From positions 1 to 64,000 of the forward strand of contig JAIOOU010000003.1 in the NCBI GenBank assembly GCA_021414245.1: a DNA stretch of 64,000 nt. Reading direction: 5' to 3'. The notes under the pieces were generated by a model that ran no database searches, was not told the origin of the DNA, and saw only the letters and a list, made by a program, of their open reading frames with translations. The first letter of the stretch is position 1, and the number at the start of each line of letters is the position of its first letter. Source of the DNA: Chloroflexota bacterium (GTDB lineage: Bacteria; Chloroflexota; Anaerolineae; Anaerolineales; Villigracilaceae). Below are positions 9,674-16,383 of the stretch, one piece after another. Both the position numbers and the translations under genes were made by a program.

Positions 9674-10459
9674 ATGCACACCCTCAAACTGCTATCCTCC
9701 TTTTTCAAGGTCAACGTTCAAATGTCGCTGGCCTATCGTGCGGATACCATCGTCAATATTTTGCTGAACCTGATGTGGCTCGGCTGGGAACTGCTCAGCC
9801 TGAACATTATCTTCAGCAACACCTCCACCCTGGGCGGCTGGGGATTTGGCGAGTTGATCGCCCTGCTGGGCGTCTTTCGACTCGTCAACACCATAATGAT
9901 GGCCATCATCTGGCCCAACACCGAAAAATTCAACCAAAGCATCCGTGACGGTTCGATGGACTACACCATCCTGCAGCCGGTCAACAGCATGTTCCTGGTC
10001 ACCTTTTCGCGCATCACCGTCTGGCGCATCTGGGACTTGATCCTGGCCATTACCTTGATGGTGGTCGGGATCAATATGAGCGGCGACACAACCACCGCGC
10101 TTCATATCCTGACCTTCATGCTGCTTGCCACCACCGGCACGATCGTCATCTACAGCCTGTGGATCGTCCTGATCGCGCTGACCTTCTGGTTCACCAAATT
10201 CGACAACAACGTCACCATTCTGCATGCCCTGCTCGATTCGGGTCGTTATCCGGCAACCGTATATCCGGTCTGGCTGCGGATCATCGTGACGTTCATTGTC
10301 CCGATCGCCGTGGCCACCACGATCCCGTTGCAAGCCCTGCGGGGGGAGTTGAATTCCGGACAGGTGCTGGGTTTCTTCCTTGTGGGAGTGGTCAGCTTTC
10401 TGCTCGCCACCCGGGTCTGGAAGGCAGGTTTGAAGCGTTACAGCGGTGCAAGCAGTTAA
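9674..10459 (+). CDS. ABC-2 exporter permease, DUF990 family, second subunit
   Basis: 261-aa integral membrane protein paralogous to the preceding permease. It shares the RDGSMDYTILQPVN loop, which matches QDGSLSGELIKPIHP of its partner, and the C-terminal GLKRYSGA. About six TM segments. The ATG follows the previous stop by 2 nt, so translation is likely coupled. It is the last gene of the three-gene exporter operon, which ends in a strong bidirectional terminator. Confidence 0.9.
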   Translation: MHTLKLLSSFFKVNVQMSLAYRADTIVNILLNLMWLGWELLSLNIIFSNTSTLGGWGFGELIALLGVFRLVNTIMMAIIWPNTEKFNQSIRDGSMDYTILQPVNSMFLVTFSRITVWRIWDLILAITLMVVGINMSGDTTTALHILTFMLLATTGTIVIYSLWIVLIALTFWFTKFDNNVTILHALLDSGRYPATVYPVWLRIIVTFIVPIAVATTIPLQALRGELNSGQVLGFFLVGVVSFLLATRVWKAGLKRYSGASS

Positions 10460-10502
10460 GAATAAAGAAGGGCGACCTGTCAGGTCGCCCTTCTTTATTC
10501 TT
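10458..10502. terminator. Bidirectional terminator, 22-bp arms
   Basis: Perfect inverted repeat with a GGGCGACCTG core, a 1-nt centre and A/T flanks on both sides. It separates the ABC operon from the convergent MerR gene and overlaps the permease stop codon. Confidence 0.92.
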
Positions 10503-10508
10503 CCACTT

Positions 10509-11255
10509 TTATTTTCTTCTTTTATCGACATACACCTGCACAGCCTCGAGGATGAAGCCGGCCAGTTTTGGATGGATCCTGTCAAAGCTGGCCTTGAAGC
10601 GCGGATCATCGTTGTATCCATGGGCCAGACCCAGCAACTGTTCGTCCTTTGGGATCCAGAAATACTCAATATGTTTCCGCCAGCGTTCCACGCAGGCCTG
10701 GGCGGCCGGTGACTCGGGACCCGCGGCGATCGCATCCACAAAACCCAGATAGACCGCATTGCCCTCGGTTCCGATTCGTTGTTTGTCCGCCTCCGTATAG
10801 GAATTCCATTTCTTGACGGAGGCCTTTACCGTGGCGGGATCGTATTTCTGTGCGATTTCCTGCTCATGCTCCGCCTGCTGCTCCTCGCTAAAAGCCTCGA
10901 ATAATTGTTTGTTGCTCATTTCCTTTTCTCCTTTAATATGCATGATGGTGTTGTCCACTGTGGCCAGCAGGCGTTGCAGGCGCGCGGCCTGATTTTGCAG
11001 CGCCGCCTTGTGACTGTATAAGGCGCCCACCACATCGAAGTCACGGCGTCCCATGATCTTCTTGATATCTTCGAGCGGGAAATCCAGCTCACGATAGAAC
11101 AGGATCTGCTGCAGCTTCAGCAAGGCCTCCTCCCCGTAATAGCGATAGCCATTTTCGCCGATCCGGGATGGCTTGAGGAGGCCGATATCGTCATAATGAT
11201 GCAGGGTCCGTGGAGTGACGCCGGCCATTTTGGAAAGCTGCTTTACCGTCAACAT
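10509..11255 (-). CDS. MerR-family regulator with TipAS-type ligand domain
   Basis: 248-aa transcriptional activator of the TipAL type. The N-terminal winged-helix MerR domain (residues 1-70: LSKMAGVTPRTLHHYDDIGLL) is followed by a coiled-coil dimerisation helix (about 75-110) and a TipAS/albicidin-binding domain (about 118-248: EHEQEIAQKYDP ... HIEYFWIP ... DDPRFKASFDRI). In Streptomyces TipA a Cys in a YPCS context reacts with thiopeptides; the matching place here reads IPKD, so covalent thiopeptide capture is unlikely. A Met near residue 112 could start a short TipAS-only form. The promoter has the 19-bp spacer typical of MerR control, suggesting autoregulation. It converges on an ABC exporter, a plausible target or partner by inference. 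Confidence 0.92.
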   Translation of the reverse strand: MLTVKQLSKMAGVTPRTLHHYDDIGLLKPSRIGENGYRYYGEEALLKLQQILFYRELDFPLEDIKKIMGRRDFDVVGALYSHKAALQNQAARLQRLLATVDNTIMHIKGEKEMSNKQLFEAFSEEQQAEHEQEIAQKYDPATVKASVKKWNSYTEADKQRIGTEGNAVYLGFVDAIAAGPESPAAQACVERWRKHIEYFWIPKDEQLLGLAHGYNDDPRFKASFDRIHPKLAGFILEAVQVYVDKRRK

Positions 11256-11261
11256 GGCGCT

Positions 11262-11292
11262 ACTATAAACCCTTACGTTACGTTAATGTCAA
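11262..11292 (-). promoter_or_regulatory. MerR-type promoter with 19-bp spacer, leaderless start
   Basis: Read on the minus strand, TTGACA (11287-11292) and TATAGT (11262-11267) are 19 bp apart, the overlong spacing that MerR-family regulators correct. CCTT/AAGG arms flank the spacer and a TAACG repeat fills it. The -10 ends 6 nt before the ATG of the MerR gene, so the mRNA is probably leaderless. Confidence 0.72.
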
Positions 11293-11398
11293 GGGTGCGC
11301 GGGCCGCAACTACAGGGGCGGATCTGGGCGTCGGGAAAGGATGAATCGCAGGTCGATCCTGTTGCCTGCGGCACTAGCTAAAGTGGGGAAGTGTGTGG

Positions 11399-11404
11399 TT
11401 TAAT
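11399..11404 (+). promoter_or_regulatory. Extended -10 box of a leaderless start (RluA-type gene)
   Basis: TTTAAT preceded by TGG (extended -10) ends 7 nt before the ATG at 11412. There is no Shine-Dalgarno. Confidence 0.55.
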
Positions 11405-11411
11405 CCCTTTC

Positions 11412-12098
11412 ATGGATATCCTTTACAGGGATGAGCAATTGCTTGTCATTAACAAACCGGCCGGCCTTTCCGTGCTTCCTGAAGGCTGGGAACCCGACGC
11501 GCCTTATATTGTCAAACAGCTTGAAGAGGACGTTGGAAAGATCTGGGTGGTTCACCGCCTGGACAAGTACACCAGCGGCGTGCTGGTGTTTGCGTTGACC
11601 GCGGAAGCCCACCGCGCGCTCAACATTCAATTCGAAAAGCATGAGACCGAAAAAGTCTATCGTGCCATCACGGTCGGCGCCCCGCCCTGGAAGGAACGGA
11701 CCACGAAATTTCCCCTGCGGGTCAACGTGGGCCACAAGCACAGGACCATGGTGGATAACCGAAAAGGGGTTCCTTCAGAGACCCGATTCCGGGTGCTGAA
11801 TTGGAATCAAGCCAGCTCGGATGACCTGTCCTTTGACGAGGATGTAAAAGGCATGGCCCTGGTGGAGGCCCGCCCGATGACCGGGCGTACGCATCAGATC
11901 CGTGTGCATGCGTATGCGCTCGGATATCCGTTGTTGGGCGATACGTTATACAGCTCGCCTGAGTCGGTTATTATTTCGCGCCCGGCCCTGCACGCCTACT
12001 CGTTGACGATCACCCATCCAGTCAGCGAGGAACGAGTCACCTTTACCGCGCCCTATCCTGAGGATTTTCGCTCGGCACTTTCCAGGTTGAAGCTATAA
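11412..12098 (+). CDS. RluA-family RNA pseudouridine synthase
   Basis: 228-aa enzyme that isomerises specific uridines in rRNA or tRNA. It holds the RluA catalytic motif HRLDKYTSG at residues 48-56 with the nucleophilic Asp at 51. Other hallmarks are NKPAGLSV (14-21), the ARPMTGRTHQIRVH segment and the GDTLY motif. There is no S4 domain at the N-terminus, so it resembles the short RluA/YciL-like forms; the target uridine cannot be told from sequence. An in-frame GTG at 11391 is possible, but the ATG at 11412 is favoured because a TTTAAT -10 box sits 7 nt upstream and the first residues then match the family. Confidence 0.9.
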   Translation: MDILYRDEQLLVINKPAGLSVLPEGWEPDAPYIVKQLEEDVGKIWVVHRLDKYTSGVLVFALTAEAHRALNIQFEKHETEKVYRAITVGAPPWKERTTKFPLRVNVGHKHRTMVDNRKGVPSETRFRVLNWNQASSDDLSFDEDVKGMALVEARPMTGRTHQIRVHAYALGYPLLGDTLYSSPESVIISRPALHAYSLTITHPVSEERVTFTAPYPEDFRSALSRLKL

Positions 12099-12150
12099 AA
12101 GAGATGAAAAAGTTTGACCGTCGCCGTACCATGATTTGGACGAAGCAGTA

Positions 12151-12196
12151 AATAATAAAAGTGGCCTCTTCTTTTGAAGAGGCCACTTTTATTATT
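12151..12196. terminator. Bidirectional terminator, 21-bp arms
   Basis: Perfect inverted repeat (GTGGCCTCTTC/GAAGAGGCCAC core, TTTT loop) with A-rich left and T-rich right flanks. It lies between the convergent pseudouridine synthase and DUF1015 genes, 5 bp from the latter's stop. Confidence 0.92.
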
Positions 12197-12201
12197 ATCA
12201 A

Positions 12202-13518
12202 TCACGAGATCTTTCGGGCTTCCATATAGAAACGTTTTTCGCGCGCTTCGCCCATGGAAAATGTTTTTCTCGGCAGGGCGCCGTCCAGGATCACGGTTTT
12301 GAACAGTTCGGATTTGTGCATGCCGGCCAGATAAAAACCCGCGTTGCCGGGCTGCAGGGCCAGGCGCTCGACCACATCTTCGCCGTGTACATAATCGATT
12401 TTTTCCGCACCGCCTTCCTTCAGGAAGACATCCAGGAAGGATTGAATGGTTCCAACAGCCAGGTTGGATGACGGGTGTGCGATCTCGATCACGCCAAATC
12501 GTTTCCCGGCTCCCACCAGACCGATGGCCTGCTTCCCGCTTTCGGCTGAATCCACCCGTCGGATCATCTCCTCTCCGTCCGCAACTTCCGAATAACTGAA
12601 GTTGCCGCCGAAAGTCCGCTTAAGCTCGGCGAATAGATCCTTTCTGAGGTTGAACAGGACCCGGTGAATGGGTTCAAATTCCAGTCCGTCGTCGTGGACA
12701 TTCTCGATCTCCACCAGCGCATAGCGCGCGGGATGGTCCATGCCGACCTGGGGTTTCATCTTTTCCCAAATGGCCTTTGCAGTGGCAAGCGAGTGATTGC
12801 CGTCGCCCATGGCAAAAAGCAGGACCGGTTTGTCGGCTCCGATGCCGTATTTGGCAGCGAAGGTTTTGGGGTCGGCCAGTCCGCGCAGGGCTTCGACCAC
12901 CTGGTTTTCAAATTCGGAGTTGACGGCATACCCTGCCAGATGGCCGCTGTCGAGCATCAGGTCAAAATCATATAATTTTTCAAGTTTGGATTTTGCTGTG
13001 CTGAGCGGTTCAATAACGGTATGCTTTGGATCGTCGATCAGGACCAGGATGTGCGGAAGTTCCATGGCCGCGCCTTCCCGGATCTTGATGCGCGGAGGCA
13101 GCCGGTCCACAATCGTGCCTTCCGTGGCGCGGATCAGGCTGGAGGAACCCCTGGTGTAATCGTAGCGCTCCAGATCGAGGCAGAGGATGATGCCCTTGCG
13201 AGTCCGGCCGCTCACCGTGCGTTCCACGTAGATCAGTCCATCATGGGGCTGGAGGATGCCTTCTTCCATATATTTGCGCATGGCGGCCTGGATGTTTCGG
13301 ATCCGTTCCTCACCCCCGGGTTTTTCAAGATGAACTTCCGGAAAGGTTAAGTTCAATGTGGAGGGTGCGTCGCCAACGATCTTTTCCACATCATGCCAGT
13401 ATTCCGGCTCGGAGGTGAATTGGTCACAGGCGATCACGGCCCATTTCTTCAGGTCCGTGCCCTTGCGGGGCAGATGGACTTGTGGAATTTGAATACCAAT
13501 ATCGTTAATGATCTTCAT
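12202..13518 (-). CDS. DUF1015 family protein, likely serine-pathway partner
   Basis: 438-aa cytosolic protein of the DUF1015 family, recognised by the GDGNHS motif (238-243) followed by LATAKAIWE, the early WAVIACDQFTSEPEYW segment and the HRVLFNL stretch. The reaction is not established. In many bacteria this family sits beside serA/serC, as here, where it lies 59 bp downstream of serA on the same strand, so a role in serine or phosphoserine metabolism is a context inference. AAGGGAG precedes the ATG. A CTGCAAGG/CCTTGCAG hairpin lies in the gap after serA and might tune the ratio of the two products. Confidence 0.88.
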   Translation of the reverse strand: MKIINDIGIQIPQVHLPRKGTDLKKWAVIACDQFTSEPEYWHDVEKIVGDAPSTLNLTFPEVHLEKPGGEERIRNIQAAMRKYMEEGILQPHDGLIYVERTVSGRTRKGIILCLDLERYDYTRGSSSLIRATEGTIVDRLPPRIKIREGAAMELPHILVLIDDPKHTVIEPLSTAKSKLEKLYDFDLMLDSGHLAGYAVNSEFENQVVEALRGLADPKTFAAKYGIGADKPVLLFAMGDGNHSLATAKAIWEKMKPQVGMDHPARYALVEIENVHDDGLEFEPIHRVLFNLRKDLFAELKRTFGGNFSYSEVADGEEMIRRVDSAESGKQAIGLVGAGKRFGVIEIAHPSSNLAVGTIQSFLDVFLKEGGAEKIDYVHGEDVVERLALQPGNAGFYLAGMHKSELFKTVILDGALPRKTFSMGEAREKRFYMEARKIS

Positions 13519-13540
13519 AAGCTCCCTTTTCGATAAAGGC

Positions 13541-13564
13541 CTGCAAGGTTTTTAACCCTTGCAG
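13541..13564 (-). terminator. Intra-operon hairpin between serA and DUF1015 gene
   Basis: Eight-base-pair stem (CTGCAAGG/CCTTGCAG) in the 59-bp gap. No good T-tract follows on the minus strand, so it may be a weak terminator or a processing or stability element. Confidence 0.45.
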
Positions 13565-13577
13565 ACGAAATGACCGG

Positions 13578-14483
13578 TTATTTTCCGTTCTTTGAAAATG
13601 CGATCAACTTCTCGGCGACTTCCGCGCCGACACGTCCCTGGGCTTCCTTGGTGGCTGCGCCAATGTGCGGGGACCCGATCACATTATCGAGTTTGAGCAG
13701 TTTCCAGTCGGTGGGGGGTTCCTCGGCGAAGACATCCAGGGCGGCTCCGGCGACCTTGCCGCTGGTAAGGGCTTCATACAGGGCGTTCTCATCAATAATT
13801 CCGCCGCGCGCGCAATTAATGATCCGCACGCCTTTCTTCATCTTGGCAAATTGATCCTTGCCGATCATATTGGCGGACTCTTTGGTCTTGGGCAGATGCA
13901 GGCTGATGTAATCGGCCTGGGCGAACAGCTCATCCAGGGTCACCAGTTTGATCCCGGCGATCTCCTTAACGTACGGATCATAAGCCAGAACGGTCATGCC
14001 GAGGGCGCTGGCGCGTTTGGCAACTTCCTTGCCGATGTTTCCCACGCCTACGAGACCGAGGGTCTTCCCGCCGATCTCATCTCCTTCGAAGCTCTTTTTG
14101 TCCCATTTTTCTGCTTTCATGCTCGAAGCAGCCTTGTAGATCGAACGGGCGAGGGCAAACATATAGCCGATGGTCAGTTCGGCCACGGAGGCGGAACTTG
14201 CGAGCGGGGTGTTCATCACGGCAATGCCCTTGGACTTGGCGTACTCGTGATCGATGGTGTCGAGCCCGACACCACCGCGCACGATCACCTTCAGGTTGGG
14301 GCAGACGTCAATAAGAGGCTGCCTGACCTTGGTGCGCGAACGCACCACCATTCCGTCATAGGCGGGCAGAACATTGGGCAGTTCCTCGGGCGTGATATCG
14401 TCACGCACATCCACGGTCAGGCCCGCGGCGCGCATTTGTTCAATATATTCGTTCTCGGTCTTGTCGCAAATCAGGACTTTCAT
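13578..14483 (-). CDS. serA: D-3-phosphoglycerate dehydrogenase, short form
   Basis: NAD-dependent oxidation of 3-phosphoglycerate, the first step of serine synthesis. 301 aa: a D-isomer 2-hydroxyacid dehydrogenase core with the Rossmann motif GVGNIG at 146-151, catalytic Arg226 (NCARGG), Glu254 or Glu255 (FAEEPP) and His273 (SPHIGA). The C-terminal ACT regulatory domain and the intervening domain of long SerA are absent, so serine feedback inhibition through ACT is not expected. AAGGAGAA precedes the ATG. serC is divergent across a 313-bp intergenic region. Other 2-hydroxyacid dehydrogenases are possible by sequence, but the serC and DUF1015 context supports SerA. Confidence 0.92.
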   Translation of the reverse strand: MKVLICDKTENEYIEQMRAAGLTVDVRDDITPEELPNVLPAYDGMVVRSRTKVRQPLIDVCPNLKVIVRGGVGLDTIDHEYAKSKGIAVMNTPLASSASVAELTIGYMFALARSIYKAASSMKAEKWDKKSFEGDEIGGKTLGLVGVGNIGKEVAKRASALGMTVLAYDPYVKEIAGIKLVTLDELFAQADYISLHLPKTKESANMIGKDQFAKMKKGVRIINCARGGIIDENALYEALTSGKVAGAALDVFAEEPPTDWKLLKLDNVIGSPHIGAATKEAQGRVGAEVAEKLIAFSKNGK

Positions 14484-14515
14484 GAAAATTCTCCTTGGAA
14501 CAGGGTGAAATTAAT

Positions 14516-14553
14516 AACAGGAACCAAACCGGGCGGACCGGCTGATTCCTGTT
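14516..14553 (-). promoter_or_regulatory. Hairpin in serA 5' leader
   Basis: Arms AACAGGAA and TTCCTGTT are perfectly complementary; CCGG repeats inside can extend the fold. It ends about 33 nt before the serA ATG. It is followed by an A/T-rich run without a strong U-tract, so it may be an attenuator or an operator rather than a terminator. Confidence 0.45.
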
Positions 14554-14652
14554 TGAAAAGTTACTCTTATCACGAAGTCATTCTAACAACGACAAAAAAC
14601 TTTGTCAACGACACTATGGAAGGAGGTCAGGTCAAAATCATGTCAATTGTTC

Positions 14653-14682
14653 TTGATGAATTGTCTGACAAACAGATATAAT
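14653..14682 (+). promoter_or_regulatory. serC promoter
   Basis: TTGATG (14653-14658) and TATAAT (14677-14682) are separated by 18 bp. The predicted start near 14690 leaves a leader of about 107 nt. Confidence 0.65.
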
Positions 14683-14689
14683 AGTTTGA

Positions 14690-14796
14690 AATCCGGGACC
14701 CTCGAGAGCTCTGAAAGGGGGCGAACATGGATCGAAACCGAAGCAGCTCAACGGTCAGGAAAGAACCGTATATTCATTTCACAGGAGTATCCCAAA
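14690..14796 (+). promoter_or_regulatory. Structured serC 5' leader, candidate cis-regulatory RNA
   Basis: The leader can form a stem GAGCT (14706-14710) with AGCTC (14745-14749) enclosing a purine-rich GAAAGGGGGCGAAC segment. A second hairpin is ACGGT (14751-14755) with ACCGT (14765-14769), with TCAGGAAAG in its loop. The conserved-looking unpaired purines resemble a riboswitch core, and the GGGGGC ... TCAGG layout vaguely recalls a glycine aptamer, but the expected P1 pairing is missing. Class unknown. Confidence 0.4.
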
Positions 14797-15885
14797 ATGT
14801 CTGATCTCAAACGCGCGCATAATTTCAACCCGGGTCCGGGTGTTTTACCATTGGAAGTCTTGCAGCAGGCCCAGTCTGAACTGCTTGATTTCAAAGGGAC
14901 GGGCATGTCGGTCATGGAAATCAGTCATCGCTCAAAGGAATTTGAAGAGGTGATCCAGACCGCCGAAGCGGACCTGCGCGAATTGCTGGGCATCCCGGCG
15001 AACTACAAAGTGATGTTCCTGCAGGGCGGGGCCACCCTGCAATTTACGATGCTGCCGATGAATTTGCGCGCCAGCGGATCGGCAGATTATATTGTGACCG
15101 GTTCGTGGAGCAAGACGGCCATTAAGGAAGCTCAGAAACTTGGCACGGCCCGCATGGCTGCCAATACCGAGGCGGAGGGATTTAATTGCATTCCCGCCAA
15201 GCTCGACCTGGATCCCAAGGCGGCTTATCTGCACTTCACCTCCAACGAAACCATCCACGGCGTGGAATTTTTCAGCGAACCCACTCCTCCCAATGGCGTG
15301 CCGCTGGTTTGTGACACCTCATCCAATTTCATCAGCCGCCCGATCGACGTTTCGAAATATGCCCTTTTGTATGCCGGCGCGCAAAAGAATGCGGGTCCCT
15401 CCGGCGTAACCGTTGTGATCGTCCGCGACGACATGCTGGAACGCACCCCGGCAAACCTGCCTGTGATGCTGGATTACAAGACCCTGGCTGCGAGCGGCTC
15501 CCTGCACAATACGCCGCCAAGCTTTGCGATCTACATGGTGGGTCTGGTGTTCAAGTGGGCCAAGAAGCTCGGCGGTCTTGCTGCCGTCGAAAAGACCAAC
15601 CGCATCAAGGCGGGATTGGTGTACGATGCCATTGACCAAAGCGGCGGTTTCTATCGCGGACATGCAAAGCCGGATGCGCGCTCGTTGATGAATGTTCCAT
15701 TCCGTTTGCCTTCGGAGGAATTGGAGGATACATTCGCAAAGGAAGCCAAGAAGAACAACCTGATCGGCCTCAAGGGGCATCGGTCCGTGGGCGGCATGCG
15801 CGCATCCATCTACAATGCCATGGATGTAGCCGGAACTCAGGAATTGGTCAGATTCATGAAGGAATTCCAAAAGAAGAACGGTTAA
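14797..15885 (+). CDS. serC: Phosphoserine aminotransferase
   Basis: PLP enzyme that transfers an amino group from glutamate to 3-phosphohydroxypyruvate, giving phosphoserine, the second step of serine synthesis. 362 aa, the usual length. HNFNPGPGVLP (8-18) and the EISHRS motif (41-46) are diagnostic, as is the PLP lysine K197 in GAQKNAGPSG. The C-terminal GHRSVGGMRASIYNA segment carries the phosphate-binding Arg residues. ACAGGAG lies 11 nt upstream of the ATG. It is divergent from serA, so the pathway's first two enzymes share one intergenic control region. No serB is present in the window. Confidence 0.96.
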   Translation: MSDLKRAHNFNPGPGVLPLEVLQQAQSELLDFKGTGMSVMEISHRSKEFEEVIQTAEADLRELLGIPANYKVMFLQGGATLQFTMLPMNLRASGSADYIVTGSWSKTAIKEAQKLGTARMAANTEAEGFNCIPAKLDLDPKAAYLHFTSNETIHGVEFFSEPTPPNGVPLVCDTSSNFISRPIDVSKYALLYAGAQKNAGPSGVTVVIVRDDMLERTPANLPVMLDYKTLAASGSLHNTPPSFAIYMVGLVFKWAKKLGGLAAVEKTNRIKAGLVYDAIDQSGGFYRGHAKPDARSLMNVPFRLPSEELEDTFAKEAKKNNLIGLKGHRSVGGMRASIYNAMDVAGTQELVRFMKEFQKKNG

Positions 15886-15909
15886 ATTCCGGAATTACAA
15901 AAAGGAAAT

Positions 15910-15942
15910 AAAGTGCGCAGACTTGAATAGTCTGCGCACTTT
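15910..15942 (+). terminator. serC terminator
   Basis: Fourteen-base-pair stem (AAAGTGCGCAGACT and its complement) with loop TGAAT, followed by T-rich sequence. Confidence 0.88.
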
Positions 15943-15988
15943 TATTGACCTGATCGCATCGCCAAATGCGGCCGGGGTCTTTTGTGGT

Positions 15989-15994
15989 TATAAT
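15989..15994 (+). promoter_or_regulatory. -10 box of a leaderless start
   Basis: TATAAT ends 6 nt before the ATG at 16001. The spacer ATCCGG is no Shine-Dalgarno and no clear -35 is seen. Confidence 0.6.
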
Positions 15995-16000
15995 ATCCGG

Positions 16001-16372
16001 ATGGAATTTTTCTTTCCCGAAGACAATCTCACCCGGGCTGTTCCCGAAGAGACAAGGATCAGTTCGCTTTCCGCACAGGCTTATCCGGATGGCCGCCGGC
16101 TGCGGGTAAATCTGGAGATTACTCCCTTCCAAAAACGACCCTACATTGAAGTGGTTCTCCATGATTCCATTGGTACTGAAGTTGCGTCCACGAGCATCGT
16201 GGAACCCATGAGCTGGAAACTTGAGTTCACCATGCATATTCGCGGAGAACTTCATAACCCGTACGCCCTGCATGCCCGTTTATATTATCCCGACGGCCCG
16301 TCGAATGAACCGCTTTATTTTTCCTTCGATGTGGAACCGCCTCCACCTGACTCCGAAACTGATTCCGATTAA
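16001..16372 (+). CDS. Small protein of unknown function
   Basis: 123-aa protein that I do not recognise. The frame opens earlier (15923), but that would start inside the serC terminator, while the ATG at 16001 has a perfect TATAAT 6 nt upstream. The predicted product is soluble and beta-rich (NLEITPFQKRPYIEVVLHD ... SWKLEFTMHIRGE), with an acidic Pro-rich tail (EPPPPDSETDSD). There is no signal peptide or TM segment. It lies 11 nt upstream of a TolB-like lipoprotein gene and is probably co-transcribed with it. The alternating strand pattern looks like a small beta-sandwich binding domain, which is only a guess. Confidence 0.7.
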   Translation: MEFFFPEDNLTRAVPEETRISSLSAQAYPDGRRLRVNLEITPFQKRPYIEVVLHDSIGTEVASTSIVEPMSWKLEFTMHIRGELHNPYALHARLYYPDGPSNEPLYFSFDVEPPPPDSETDSD

Positions 16373-16383
16373 TTGACATTTCC

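Larger units (their letters stand above)
14484..14796. promoter_or_regulatory. serA-serC divergent intergenic region
   Basis: This 313-bp stretch has no credible gene. It holds a 38-nt hairpin in the serA leader (14516-14553, on the minus strand), the serC promoter (14653-14682) and a structured serC leader (about 14690-14796). The serC frame is open upstream as far as 14602, but the ATG at 14797 has the Shine-Dalgarno and the family N-terminus. Confidence 0.7.

Noticed and set aside
9692-10759. 355-codon open frame on the minus strand across the permease and its terminator
   Set aside because: Runs through a perfect terminator palindrome and is antisense to a clear DUF990 gene.
13665-14681. 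338-codon open frame antisense to serA
   Set aside because: Explained by third-position GC of serA; no domain or Shine-Dalgarno.
14602-14796. N-terminal extension of serC
   Set aside because: Would include the promoter -10 box and the structured leader; the ATG at 14797 has the Shine-Dalgarno and the family N-terminus.
14690-14796. Glycine riboswitch, T-box or tmRNA-like element in the serC leader
   Set aside because: GGGGGC ... TCAGG is suggestive of a glycine aptamer but the P1 pairing is absent, there is no T-box sequence and the length excludes tmRNA. Kept only as an unassigned structured leader.
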